This document shows, piece by piece, positions 1-7,342 of a stretch of 64,000 bases of DNA; positions within the stretch are counted from its first letter, which is position 1; each line of letters starts with the position of its first letter. Location: contig NZ_LT965954.1 of NCBI RefSeq assembly GCF_900240995.1, positions 967,135-1,031,134 on the forward strand, given 5' to 3'. The position numbers and the translations under genes were made by a program. Below the pieces are notes generated by a model, which was not told the DNA's origin, made no database searches, and saw only the letters and a program-made list of their open reading frames with translations. The stretch is from Bacillus sp. Marseille-P3661. GTDB taxonomy: Bacteria; Bacillota; Bacilli; Bacillales; Bacillaceae_J.

Positions 1-378
1 CATTGTTTCATCGATATTATATCTTCTAAGAAAATCAGCATATCTTGAATGACTCCATGATGGATACCAATATGAAACTAATGATGAGAGTTCCTTAATG
101 CTGAGGTATCCAAACGGTTCAAACAAATCTCCCATATAACCTATCTGTTGTTTGATTGTGGTCTCATTCTCTGCAAATTTTTGGCCAAACACTTGAATAT
201 CGCCTTTATCAGGTTTTAATATATTCATAAGCAACCTTAAAAACGTGCTTTTTCCAGAACCATTTGCACCAATTAGGGCAACCGCAGTCCCTTTCTCCAT
301 TTGAAAATCTATCGGACCAATTACGGATTTTTTTAACTGCTTTGTTAAGCCTTTTATTTTTAACACAGAGGTTGTCAT
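1..378 (-). CDS. ABC transporter ATP-binding protein, partial (C-terminus outside window)
   Basis: N-terminal half of an ABC ATPase that would couple ATP hydrolysis to export with the membrane protein encoded upstream at 798-1538. The reading frame is open to the window edge. Translation shows a Walker A motif (GANGSGKST) near residue 40, then a region reading as the Q-loop (QQIGYMGD). Three consecutive ATG codons lie at 376-384; the one at 378 has the best spacing from the GAGG ribosome binding site, so the start is uncertain by two codons. It sits 13 bases after a GntR regulator, the arrangement of the Bacillus ytrAB-type operons, whose ABC genes respond to cell-wall-active antibiotics. The signature motif and Walker B are beyond the edge. 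Family call is firm; substrate unknown. Confidence 0.9.
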   Translation of the reverse strand, partial: MTTSVLKIKGLTKQLKKSVIGPIDFQMEKGTAVALIGANGSGKSTFLRLLMNILKPDKGDIQVFGQKFAENETTIKQQIGYMGDLFEPFGYLSIKELSSLVSYWYPSWSHSRYADFLRRYNIDETM

Positions 379-391
379 CATCATCCCTCAC

Positions 392-781
392 TTATTTTTC
401 AAAATTTCGTTTGATTACTTCTGTAAAAATTAGTTGCATTTCATTTGCTGAAACTCCTATCTGTTGTCCTTGTTCAATTGCTTTTTGAAAAGCGTCATAT
501 ACAACTTTCTGTTTCGTCGCATCAGCTGTGCTTTTTTCAATTTCTATAACAAATGTTCCTTTTCCTTGAATAGTTTTAATAAAGCCATTGTTTTCCAAAT
601 CCTGATAAGCTCTCCTTGTTGTAATTACACTGCATGATAATTCACTGGCTAACGCCCGGATAGAAGGGAGTGGAGTTCCTGGTGGAATTTTCCCACCAAC
701 AATCAACGCCTTTATTTGCGTTTCAATTTGATGATAGATGGGTTCCCTACTTTCTTCGGAAACACGTATTGGTAACTTCAT
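392..781 (-). CDS. GntR-family regulator, short YtrA type
   Basis: Transcription factor of 129 residues: an N-terminal GntR winged helix (about 10-75, with PIYHQIETQIKALI and the recognition part SVITTRRAYQDLENNGFI) followed by only about 50 residues of helical dimerisation tail. That short tail is typical of the YtrA subfamily, which usually represses its own ABC transporter operon and is released by envelope stress. It lies between the permease (16 bases upstream) and the ATPase (13 bases downstream), all on one strand. The nested palindrome at 2072-2111 ahead of the first gene of the operon is the obvious candidate operator. The inducer cannot be told from sequence. Confidence 0.9.
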   Translation of the reverse strand: MKLPIRVSEESREPIYHQIETQIKALIVGGKIPPGTPLPSIRALASELSCSVITTRRAYQDLENNGFIKTIQGKGTFVIEIEKSTADATKQKVVYDAFQKAIEQGQQIGVSANEMQLIFTEVIKRNFEK

Positions 782-797
782 AACTCCTCCTCCCTTC

Positions 798-1538
798 TTA
801 TAAATAATCCCTTGTAGCTAAACGGAACGTAAGGATTTTATTCCAGCAATAACAGCCTAGTATACCTACTAGTAGTGAAATGATTGCTAACGGCCAGCCT
901 ATGTTTTTAACAGCTACTAAAATAAACTCTACAACCCCTGAACCAACTAACTTGTAAAAAGATGAAACAACTATGAAAAAGACCACCAGAAAAATAATAG
1001 GAGTCATATGCAGTATTTTTCCACTTGTTCCATACTCTATAAACGGAGTAAACCCGCCTAAGGCTAATGAACAGCCAAACCAAAATAAGATAAAAGTCAT
1101 ATATTCTGCTGGTGTTAAATACTGAAAGAATTGATGCGATAAGGCAACTGTGATAGTAGTATAAAAAACTACTGATAATACAACTAACGTTACTACCATT
1201 ACTATTGTTCGGCTTAAAGATAAGACTGGCAATGGAATAGGTAATGACCGTAATAATGCCATTCTTCTACTATACGGATCTTCTTTTATTGTTTTAAAGC
1301 TCAAGTAGGGGCCTGACATATAAATTGCACCTAAAGAAATTGTCATAACTACAAAAACCACATCAAGTAAAATCCAATTGTAGTACATCATTTCCGCCCC
1401 AAACATTTTTCTAGTAGATTGTTCAAGTAATACCGCTGCCAATACACCAAAAAACATCGTCGATACTACTGTAAGAAACATAGCAGCCCATTGGTATTTA
1501 AGGTCTTTTTTAGCTAACCAAACAGCTTGTTGAAACAT
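798..1538 (-). CDS. ABC transporter membrane subunit
   Basis: Integral membrane protein of 246 residues with about six hydrophobic segments (around 18-40, 52-75, 110-135, 145-165, 178-200 and 215-235) and a positively charged cytoplasmic stretch (KTIKEDPYSRR) before the third. No soluble domain is visible. Position directly before the GntR and ATPase genes indicates it is the transmembrane partner of that ATPase, probably acting as a homodimeric exporter. Sequence alone does not show the substrate. It is preceded by a 166-residue membrane protein in the same apparent operon, 18 bases away. Confidence 0.75.
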   Translation of the reverse strand: MFQQAVWLAKKDLKYQWAAMFLTVVSTMFFGVLAAVLLEQSTRKMFGAEMMYYNWILLDVVFVVMTISLGAIYMSGPYLSFKTIKEDPYSRRMALLRSLPIPLPVLSLSRTIVMVVTLVVLSVVFYTTITVALSHQFFQYLTPAEYMTFILFWFGCSLALGGFTPFIEYGTSGKILHMTPIIFLVVFFIVVSSFYKLVGSGVVEFILVAVKNIGWPLAIISLLVGILGCYCWNKILTFRLATRDYL

Positions 1539-1556
1539 ATAAATTCGCCTCGCTTA

Positions 1557-2057
1557 CTACTGATTTTTGATTATCTCATTAAATAAATTCATTTCTCCCA
1601 AGCCCATGAAATCAATTCCTAAATAACCTAAAATAGTAAAGACAGTTATCCAAACAATAAGGCTAGCAGTCATCCAATATGCTGTTAATTTTTTCGTTCC
1701 TCCAAATGAAACACTCATAAAAGCAGTTAAATGACTGCCTACAAACAACGGTCCAATCAACGCTAAACCAGGTAATCCATACTTCTCCCATATTTTTTTT
1801 GCTCGCAATGACCGCTTACTTGATTGTTGTGAATTCTCTTCGCCTTTTCGCTTTTTTCTCCATTGCTTAACTTTATCAATAAAAATAATCAGCAATAAAA
1901 CAGTGAGTATATTCCCAACAAAGCCAAGTATGATGACTAAAACAGGTGATAACCCAGCAATTATAGCAAGCGGTACGACAGCATATCCCTCAAAAAACGG
2001 GACTGCTGCAAATATAAAAACAAGTGCGTATGCCCATAATAAATCCAAAAAACCCAT
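1557..2057 (-). CDS. Small multidrug export family membrane protein (PF06695-like)
   Basis: 166-residue protein with four to five hydrophobic segments and a highly charged cytoplasmic loop rich in Lys/Arg/Glu in the middle (about 65-90). The paired glycine/proline-rich segments (PFFEGYAVVPLAIIAG and GPLFVGSHLTAF) resemble the small multidrug export family, whose transport role is little tested and which is related to DedA-like folds. It is the first gene of the operon, has a strong AGGAGG eight bases before its ATG, and lies just downstream of a nested palindrome. The link to multidrug export is by family name only. Confidence 0.65.
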   Translation of the reverse strand: MGFLDLLWAYALVFIFAAVPFFEGYAVVPLAIIAGLSPVLVIILGFVGNILTVLLLIIFIDKVKQWRKKRKGEENSQQSSKRSLRAKKIWEKYGLPGLALIGPLFVGSHLTAFMSVSFGGTKKLTAYWMTASLIVWITVFTILGYLGIDFMGLGEMNLFNEIIKNQ

Positions 2058-2071
2058 TTACAAAACCTCCT

Positions 2072-2111
2072 AGTGTTATGGTGTATATATCTATATACAC
2101 ACTATAACACT
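2072..2111 (-). promoter_or_regulatory. Nested palindrome, candidate YtrA-type operator
   Basis: An inner perfect inverted repeat (GTGTATAT, 4-nt spacer, ATATACAC at 2081-2100) is enclosed by a second one (AGTGTTAT at 2072-2079 and ATAACACT at 2104-2111). It lies 15 bases before the first start codon of the GntR/ABC operon and overlaps plausible -10 sequences. YtrA-family regulators are known to bind GTGTA/TACAC-type inverted repeats, so binding by the GntR protein encoded two genes downstream is inferred. Confidence 0.6.
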
Positions 2112-2135
2112 AAGTGTGTTTATTTAAAAGAAAAA

Positions 2136-2164
2136 AAGGTGGAGAATTATATTTCTCCACCTTT
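2136..2164 (-). terminator. Rho-independent terminator of the DUF523 gene
   Basis: 12-bp perfect stem (AAAGGTGGAGAA / TTCTCCACCTTT) with a 5-nt loop, followed on the minus strand by a T-rich run. It ends the DUF523 transcript just before the promoter region of the GntR/ABC operon. Confidence 0.85.
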
Positions 2165-2187
2165 ACAATCTATCACCAGCTATTTTA

Positions 2188-2640
2188 CTATTTATTAACA
2201 AATTCATCCTCTGATAACACTTTATAACCATGTCTTTTTAGTAAAGCGGCTGTTACGCCATTTCCCGCAACTTTCTTACCGGAAAATTCACCATTATAAA
2301 TCATTGAACTTCCGCAGGATGGGCTATTTTCTTTTAGAACAACAGTTGTAACTTTTAGCTTTTTCGCGGTTTCAAGTGTAATATAAGCCCCTTTTAGAAA
2401 GTGCTGTGTTACATCTTTACCTAAGTTGTTTACTACTATGGCTTTTCCATCCAGTACATGATCACCATCACCACCAACAATTTCTGCTGGCTCTCTCGGA
2501 GTTGAAAGTCCACCAAGTAGTTCGGGACATACAGTTACCGCTTTACCTTGTTCCACTAAAGCACGTATTTTGTTGCTTAAGCAATGGGTAGCGTTATACC
2601 TTACCTCTAATCCGGCGAGACAAGAACTCACTAGTATCAT
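2188..2640 (-). CDS. DUF523 protein (TudS-like desulfurase family)
   Basis: About 150-residue DUF523 (YbbK-like) protein. Visible family features are the N-terminal VSSCLAG, the middle VTVCPE-GGL-TPREPAE block and the late SPSCGS motif, which together supply three conserved cysteines. In the one characterised member I know, TudS, such cysteines hold a [4Fe-4S] cluster that removes sulfur from 2-thiouracil; whether this protein does the same is inference. The ATG at 2640 is preferred over the GTG at 2649 because AAAGGGTG is correctly spaced only for the former. It has its own terminator and is separated by another terminator from the redoxin gene upstream, so the two are probably separate units. 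Confidence 0.8.
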   Translation of the reverse strand: MILVSSCLAGLEVRYNATHCLSNKIRALVEQGKAVTVCPELLGGLSTPREPAEIVGGDGDHVLDGKAIVVNNLGKDVTQHFLKGAYITLETAKKLKVTTVVLKENSPSCGSSMIYNGEFSGKKVAGNGVTAALLKRHGYKVLSEDEFVNK

Positions 2641-2681
2641 TCGATTCACCCTTTCTTAATGCATCAAACAGGTATTAAAAT

Positions 2682-2702
2682 AGCGTCCCTAAAAAGGACG
2701 CT
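2682..2702 (-). terminator. Terminator of the redoxin gene
   Basis: 7-bp stem AGCGTCC / GGACGCT with a short A/T loop and ATTTTAAT following on the minus strand, 20 bases after the redoxin stop codon. Confidence 0.75.
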
Positions 2703-2721
2703 GTTTATAGAAATCAATATA

Positions 2722-3234
2722 TTATTTTTCTAGTTCATTATATTCCTTCTTAATTTCTTCAACTGTATTATCGATTTCTTCGCCCCAGTGGTCATTTATA
2801 GTATTAAACACCACGTTGCCTTCAGTGTCTAATAATCCATAGCCACGAAAGGCTGCATCGCCATTTTTCATGTTAAACTTCTCTGCTAGTTTAAGATCAG
2901 GATCAGAAACAAATGGCAAGCTTTCGCCAAATTCCTTTTTGATCGCATTATATAGCTCTAATTGCTCCTCTGGCTTGTCATTGCTAAGTATGTACATCGG
3001 TACATCAAGATCTTCTAACTTATTTAAGTTTTCATGCAACTCAACTAGTTGCTGTTGGCAGATTCCTCAAGTATACGTTGTTATAAAGAAGAAAATCGTT
3101 GGTTTATCTTGAGGAAAAGTGACTTCATTATTATTTTGATCTAATAAAGTCATAGGCTCTTCTACTTTATTTTGTCCACATGCTGTAAGTACAAGTAGAA
3201 CGATTACGGTTAATAAAACTAGTTTCCTTTTCAA
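2722..3234 (-). CDS. Lipoprotein redoxin with in-frame UGA at redox centre (candidate selenoprotein)
   Basis: Read as one frame of 170 codons this is a secreted thioredoxin-fold lipoprotein. It starts at TTG 3234 (AAGGTG eight bases upstream), has a signal peptide ending in the lipobox LTAC (Cys19), and continues with strand FFFITTYT. Codon 56 (3067-3069) is then TGA, directly followed by GIC, and the frame carries on without further interruption through VPMYILSNDKPEEQ, LPFVSDPDLKLAEKF and a normal C-terminus (stop at 2722-2724). The TGA sits exactly where the AhpC/TlpA-type redoxins have the first Cys of CxxC, so decoding as selenocysteine would give U-G-I-C. Conventional gene finding would call only the 105-residue remainder from 3039 and lose signal peptide and active site. 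The alternative is a nonsense mutation or sequencing error at that very codon. Confidence 0.8.
3036..3052 (-). promoter_or_regulatory. Candidate bacterial SECIS hairpin
   Basis: On the minus strand a GCAAC / GUUGC stem with a 7-nt loop containing G and U begins 14 bases after the in-frame UGA, so the apical loop lies about 19 bases downstream. That is within the distance range expected for bacterial SECIS elements, which sit inside the coding region just after the UGA. The stem is short and bacterial SECIS structures are poorly conserved in sequence, so this is only a candidate. Confidence 0.4.
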
Positions 3235-3377
3235 ACAATCATCACCTTACTTCTTTTCAATTTTAGGTAAGTACTTCGTACAATACCTCTACCAATAAAT
3301 AAAAGTATAATTCTTTTTCGAACTATTTCACAACAAAATTGCCTAGATTGCAAACAAAGTCTTACATTTCCAATCCT

Positions 3378-4214
3378 TCACCTATCATTTTTAATCGTAA
3401 TTAAGCTAAACTGACTTTGATTCAAAAAACGAATGGGCAAATTACTTGTTCCAAGACCACTATCAATATATAGATATTTATTTCCCTCAAGCTTATATGT
3501 TCCTTTAGCTAACTTTGGAAAAAATCCTTGGTCAGGCACCACAATCGCACCGATAAAGGGGAATCTTACTTGTCCTCCGTGGGTATGACCGCTTAATATC
3601 AGGTCTGCTGATATTGACTTGAATGTTTCTATTATAGTAGGAGAATGAGACAACAAAACGGTATATTGCTTATCAACAATACCATACATTGCCTTATCAA
3701 GATCGTGGTGCTGTGTAGAGTAATTTGCAATTCCAACAAGATTAACCGTTACTTTTTTTTCGTTAAATTGAACGTTATTATTATCTAGAACAGTAACATT
3801 TCTTTTCTTTAAGCCGGTCATAAAATCTTCTTTACGAGCATTTCCCCACTCATGGTTACCAGAAACAAAGTAAACATGTTTATTAATCATTGTTAACTTT
3901 TCAATTAAATGAAAGACCTCTTCAAAGCTTTTTGTACGTCTATCAATAAGATCACCTGTAAGCACAATAATATCTGCTTTTGCTCTTTCAACAGCATGGA
4001 TTAAACGTTCGTTGCGTAATCCAAATACTTTGTTATGAAGGTCACTAAGCTGCAAAATAGTAAAGCTTTCACCCTTTGGAAGTTTGTTACTCTTAAAGAT
4101 AACTTTATTAAGCTTAAAATAATTTGTATCGAAATAAAATTTGGAAAAAATAGCCACTAAACTAATAACTAATATAACATTGGCAATCAACAAAGCACAA
4201 CACCACCTACACAC
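3378..4214 (-). CDS. Membrane-anchored metallophosphoesterase (YkuE-like)
   Basis: Calcineurin-type phosphoesterase of about 270-278 residues with one N-terminal membrane anchor (residues 8-27). The metal-binding motifs appear in order: LSDLH, GDLIDRR, GNHEWG, LSHSP and SGHTHGGQ. The fold and the single anchor match the YkuE/YaeI group, which includes proteins acting on envelope substrates; the substrate here is unknown. The ATG at 4214 has no good ribosome binding site; TTG 4193 is preceded by AGGTGG at reasonable spacing and is a possible alternative. It stands alone, divergent from the small membrane gene at 4349. Confidence 0.88.
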   Translation of the reverse strand: MCRWCCALLIANVILVISLVAIFSKFYFDTNYFKLNKVIFKSNKLPKGESFTILQLSDLHNKVFGLRNERLIHAVERAKADIIVLTGDLIDRRTKSFEEVFHLIEKLTMINKHVYFVSGNHEWGNARKEDFMTGLKKRNVTVLDNNNVQFNEKKVTVNLVGIANYSTQHHDLDKAMYGIVDKQYTVLLSHSPTIIETFKSISADLILSGHTHGGQVRFPFIGAIVVPDQGFFPKLAKGTYKLEGNKYLYIDSGLGTSNLPIRFLNQSQFSLITIKNDR

Positions 4215-4348
4215 ATGTCGAGCAATCAGAACTTTAAAAACTACAACTAATATTAAACTATTTTTATACTAAATTACATAATAATATGTAACAAACATAT
4301 ACATTATTTATATATTGTTATAGGAATACATGCGAAAGGGCGTGATTT

Positions 4349-4669
4349 ATGAAAAAATATGTAGCCCTTTTTTTAGCAGTTACTGTACTAATTTATTACA
4401 GTATTTTATTTATCGATCAAACACACCACAACAGACTACGTGCTTTTCAAGAAAGTGAGCTACAAAACCGTGCCCTGTCAGAAGTTTCCTTTTCCGTTGA
4501 CGATAATGGCAAAAAAAAGATTGCTAACAGTATCCCTCTAACCATCTTCTTTAATGTAGTTATACTAACCTACTTGCTTTATCGTCTCGACTCATCTAAT
4601 CGAAGGCATATTGTACTTACACCTGTCTTTTATCAATCCAATTACGTGATTTCTCCCCTATTTGTCTAA
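4349..4669 (+). CDS. Small two-pass membrane protein, unknown
   Basis: 106 residues, with an N-terminal hydrophobic segment (about 4-22) that could be a signal anchor, a polar middle part, and a second segment (about 62-78, IPLTIFFNVVILTYLLYRL). A good AAGGG ribosome binding site precedes the ATG. A 41-codon gene with its own strong ribosome binding site follows 31 bases later on the same strand, so the two may be co-transcribed. I do not recognise the family. Confidence 0.6.
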   Translation: MKKYVALFLAVTVLIYYSILFIDQTHHNRLRAFQESELQNRALSEVSFSVDDNGKKKIANSIPLTIFFNVVILTYLLYRLDSSNRRHIVLTPVFYQSNYVISPLFV

Positions 4670-4700
4670 GTAAAATTCAACCTACAAAGGGGGAGCTAAA

Positions 4701-4826
4701 ATGATGTGGATGCGCTTTATTTTGATGGGTATGTTTTCATTAACTGCGATTACACTTCTTTCATATCAAGGAGTCGAGATTTATAACGCGTTCATGGATT
4801 ACTTTAATAAACAGGATAACATTTAA
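4701..4826 (+). CDS. 41-residue membrane peptide, unknown
   Basis: Short frame with the very strong ribosome binding site GGGGGAG seven bases before ATG. The product is a single hydrophobic helix (residues 4-22) followed by a polar tail ending in Asp/Asn/Lys. It follows the 106-residue membrane protein and is followed by a loose GC-rich inverted repeat around 4838-4872 that may terminate transcription. It is probably real given the ribosome binding site and hydrophobic pattern; function unknown. Confidence 0.55.
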   Translation: MMWMRFILMGMFSLTAITLLSYQGVEIYNAFMDYFNKQDNI

Positions 4827-5078
4827 TCATACTACAATCCCCTCATATTGCCGCCCATATGATCTGCAGCTGGGGGGGTTTGTTAGTTTCCAATAAAGAT
4901 ATCCCATCCAAAATCCCTTTTTATTATTCTAAGAATTACATATCCATTAAATTTATGGATAATTACTATGTGTAGATAACTTTAAATAAACGTTTAAAAT
5001 AAGAATATCCCCTGAACAATTAGGAAACATTAAGCATAGTGTTTTCGAACACTAAACTTCAATGTGGAGGGATATACG

Positions 5079-5198
5079 ATGAATATTCTCTTTCGCTTAT
5101 TTCCAAACTTATTTTACAGACTGTTAAGATTAGCATTCAAAATTAGTGATTCGACCTCTAGAGTTGTAAACTTGTTTAGAATGCCATCTTTAACTTAA
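5079..5198 (+). CDS. 39-residue basic amphipathic peptide, unknown
   Basis: Short frame preceded by GTGGAGGGATATACG, a consensus ribosome binding site, and followed by a clear rho-independent terminator, so it forms a complete small transcription unit. The product is rich in Leu, Phe and Arg (MNILFRLFPNLFYRLLRLAF at its start) and would form an amphipathic helix. It could be a membrane-active or regulatory peptide; there is no recognisable family. Confidence 0.55.
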   Translation: MNILFRLFPNLFYRLLRLAFKISDSTSRVVNLFRMPSLT

Positions 5199-5243
5199 GC
5201 GGTAATATTCTAAGTACTATCTCTATTTTCATTGATGTAGAAT

Positions 5244-5270
5244 GGGTGAGCATACCTTGCTCATCCTTTT
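5244..5270 (+). terminator. Terminator of the 39-residue peptide gene
   Basis: 9-bp stem GGGTGAGCA / TGCTCATCC (one G-T pair) with a 5-nt loop, followed by TTTTTATTT on the plus strand. Confidence 0.85.
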
Positions 5271-5408
5271 TATTTATTAAGAAAAGTACGTCATTTCCCT
5301 AACAATGGTGACCTGAAGACGCTCCAAGGGCTCCAGATTAGTTGGCCACTCTTAAAGTACAAAAAGCTCCGGTTACGTAAGAATTACGTAATCGAAGCAC
5401 TCGCATTA

Positions 5409-6425
5409 TCATTCATGATTATGATTAGCTAACTTATTTCGATCATCAAATGTCGGCGGCTGTTCCATCCAACCGTTGTTGATTAATATGTTCACACCAT
5501 CCTCGGCATATTTAGTAACATCGGCAATTAAAGTAATATACTTTGTGGCTAAATCACGGCGTTGTGATAAGGAAAAAGCTGCACCATAGTAGCCAGATGC
5601 CGTTGAAATCAACGATACAATCTGGAAGAGCATAAGTTTATCAGAAAAAGGCGCAACTGTAGAACTTGTAACTTCAGAATCAAGTTTCTTAGGCGAGGGT
5701 AAGTTGCTTTCTGATAAAAGAGCACTAAATGTATCGAAGTGTTTATCGCAAATTTTTTCTCCTCTCTTAATATACTCTCGTATTTCCTTTGATCTAGCAA
5801 CTTGACTGAATCCAATCTCCAAAACAATTTTCACTATATTTTTTTGCATATTAAAAAATATACCACTTACCTCAACTGCGTTTAATGGTCTCCGCTCTCC
5901 AAACCAGCCTGTAAGGAAACTTTGTTTTTTTACAAAGTCTACTTTTTCAGGGGCATTAATACTTGGCGGCCTGCTAACAATACCTTTTTTAAGTAATACA
6001 TCCACTGTCCTTTTATAAAGTTCTAATGTTTCGGTATTGCATTGGATAAAGTAGTTCACCTGATCATGACGTATAGACGTGCTAACCGCTCCTGCATATC
6101 CGGTTAATCCATGGATTGTCATAATGTGCATATATGAGATTATAAAAACATCTGAAAATAATGGTGGCGCGTCAAGGTTTACATCATCGCTGGTAAATCC
6201 TTGGGGAATTGGGTAATTTTCATCATTCAAAAAGCCTGTAACTTTCTCCTGATGGGTTTGTGATAGCTTTAATGCAAATTCTAGTATGGAGCGAATATCT
6301 GGATCCTGCACATTTTTTATATAATAACGTATTATCCACATGGACATACTGTCATTGATATACTGAGACCACAGATTTGCAATTTCAGCTGAGGTTAACC
6401 GGACGTTATGGCTTATTTCAGTCAT
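5409..6425 (-). CDS. DUF3231 protein, copy 1
   Basis: 338 residues made of two related halves of about 165 residues. Each half has a helical bundle, an FSD(V/K) motif (PPLFSDVF near 88 and APFSDKLM near 258) and an end of the type RPP or QPP. This is the tandem arrangement of DUF3231, a family found in spore-forming Bacillales and reminiscent of ferritin-like four-helix bundles and CotF-type coat proteins; no function is established to my knowledge. Two further paralogs lie in this window (16339-17358 and 50574-51572). It stands alone, with no operon partner. Start is the ATG at 6425. Confidence 0.85.
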   Translation of the reverse strand: MTEISHNVRLTSAEIANLWSQYINDSMSMWIIRYYIKNVQDPDIRSILEFALKLSQTHQEKVTGFLNDENYPIPQGFTSDDVNLDAPPLFSDVFIISYMHIMTIHGLTGYAGAVSTSIRHDQVNYFIQCNTETLELYKRTVDVLLKKGIVSRPPSINAPEKVDFVKKQSFLTGWFGERRPLNAVEVSGIFFNMQKNIVKIVLEIGFSQVARSKEIREYIKRGEKICDKHFDTFSALLSESNLPSPKKLDSEVTSSTVAPFSDKLMLFQIVSLISTASGYYGAAFSLSQRRDLATKYITLIADVTKYAEDGVNILINNGWMEQPPTFDDRNKLANHNHE

Positions 6426-6550
6426 AAGTGCCTCCCACTATTTTATGTAATTAATTCATTGATTAGTTTAGAACGAGCATTGTAAAAATATACAAAAAGG
6501 TACATATAATTAGTATTTAAGATGATCAAATATTTTCAGAAAAGTAATCT

Positions 6551-6727
6551 TTAATCTTTGTCTAAATCCTCTTCTAAAAATGTTGGCTTTCGTACTTTTA
6601 CACCATATTTTGTTTCTAAAAACTGACCGATTATTGAGCGATTAATGCCATTTTTCACAGCATTTTCAATAACCTTATACAGAATTAGCAGTGAAATTAT
6701 ATATAATAAAATCGTTATAATAGCCAA
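6551..6727 (-). CDS. 58-residue membrane-anchored protein, unknown
   Basis: Short frame starting at TTG 6727, nine bases after a perfect GGAGG. Residues 2-18 are a hydrophobic helix (LAIITILLYIISLLILY); the rest is charged with a KVRKPTFLEEDLDKD tail. It follows the DUF3221 lipoprotein by 17 bases on the same strand and is probably its operon partner. No known family recognised. Confidence 0.6.
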   Translation of the reverse strand: MAIITILLYIISLLILYKVIENAVKNGINRSIIGQFLETKYGVKVRKPTFLEEDLDKD

Positions 6728-6744
6728 TACGATATTCCTCCCTT

Positions 6745-7239
6745 TTAATCATCTTTCACGTCAATGCTAATTTCTTCTTCATTTTGCTTAATTGTGACAT
6801 TCCAAACATCCAATTTAGCATCGTACATTACAGCTTTAATTATTGGTAATGAAATGCCGTTCTGATTCATGTTAACTGTTCCTAGTGCTTGTCGAATAAC
6901 TTCAGAATGAGTTAAATTTGCATATTCGGGTTTCGGGGTCGTCAGAATTTCTATTTTTTCAACACGAGATTGCCCCGGATATGATTCAGCCACAGCATCA
7001 AACCACACTTGAACCTTATCACCTACATTTACATTATTAGGCGCATCTGAGAAATAAATTGCATTATAAAATTCAGGTAACCCACCTGATGAACTAAAGT
7101 CTTTTGGGACGCTTTCAACAACAAGAATCCTGCCATTTTCTTTGTTAACAATATAACCTTCCATCCCTGGTTCTTCATTTGAAGTACACCCCACAAGCAT
7201 TAAACTAATCAATGCTAAGGTAAAGAATAGTTTCCACAT
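6745..7239 (-). CDS. DUF3221 lipoprotein (YobA-like)
   Basis: Secreted lipoprotein of about 164 residues: signal peptide with lipobox LVGC, then the DUF3221 pattern EGYIVNKENGRILVVESVPKDF, and the block VGDKVQVWFDAVAESYPGQSRVEKIEIL. The fold is OB-like by appearance; the role is unknown. Of two in-frame ATGs, that at 7239 is correctly spaced (seven bases) from GGAGG, whereas 7245 touches it. A 58-residue membrane protein follows in the same direction. Confidence 0.85.
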   Translation of the reverse strand: MWKLFFTLALISLMLVGCTSNEEPGMEGYIVNKENGRILVVESVPKDFSSSGGLPEFYNAIYFSDAPNNVNVGDKVQVWFDAVAESYPGQSRVEKIEILTTPKPEYANLTHSEVIRQALGTVNMNQNGISLPIIKAVMYDAKLDVWNVTIKQNEEEISIDVKDD

Positions 7240-7342
7240 ATACATCCCTCCTGTAAATTAGACGAACGTAGAACTAATTTGTTTCATTCCCCTTATATTT
7301 AAAAACAGGAAACAGTTCATACTAAACAAGAGGTGAACTTTT

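Noticed and set aside
209-391. 60-codon minus-strand frame starting at 391
   Set aside because: It is out of frame with the ABC ATPase, whose P-loop is clear in the other frame and which continues to the window edge.
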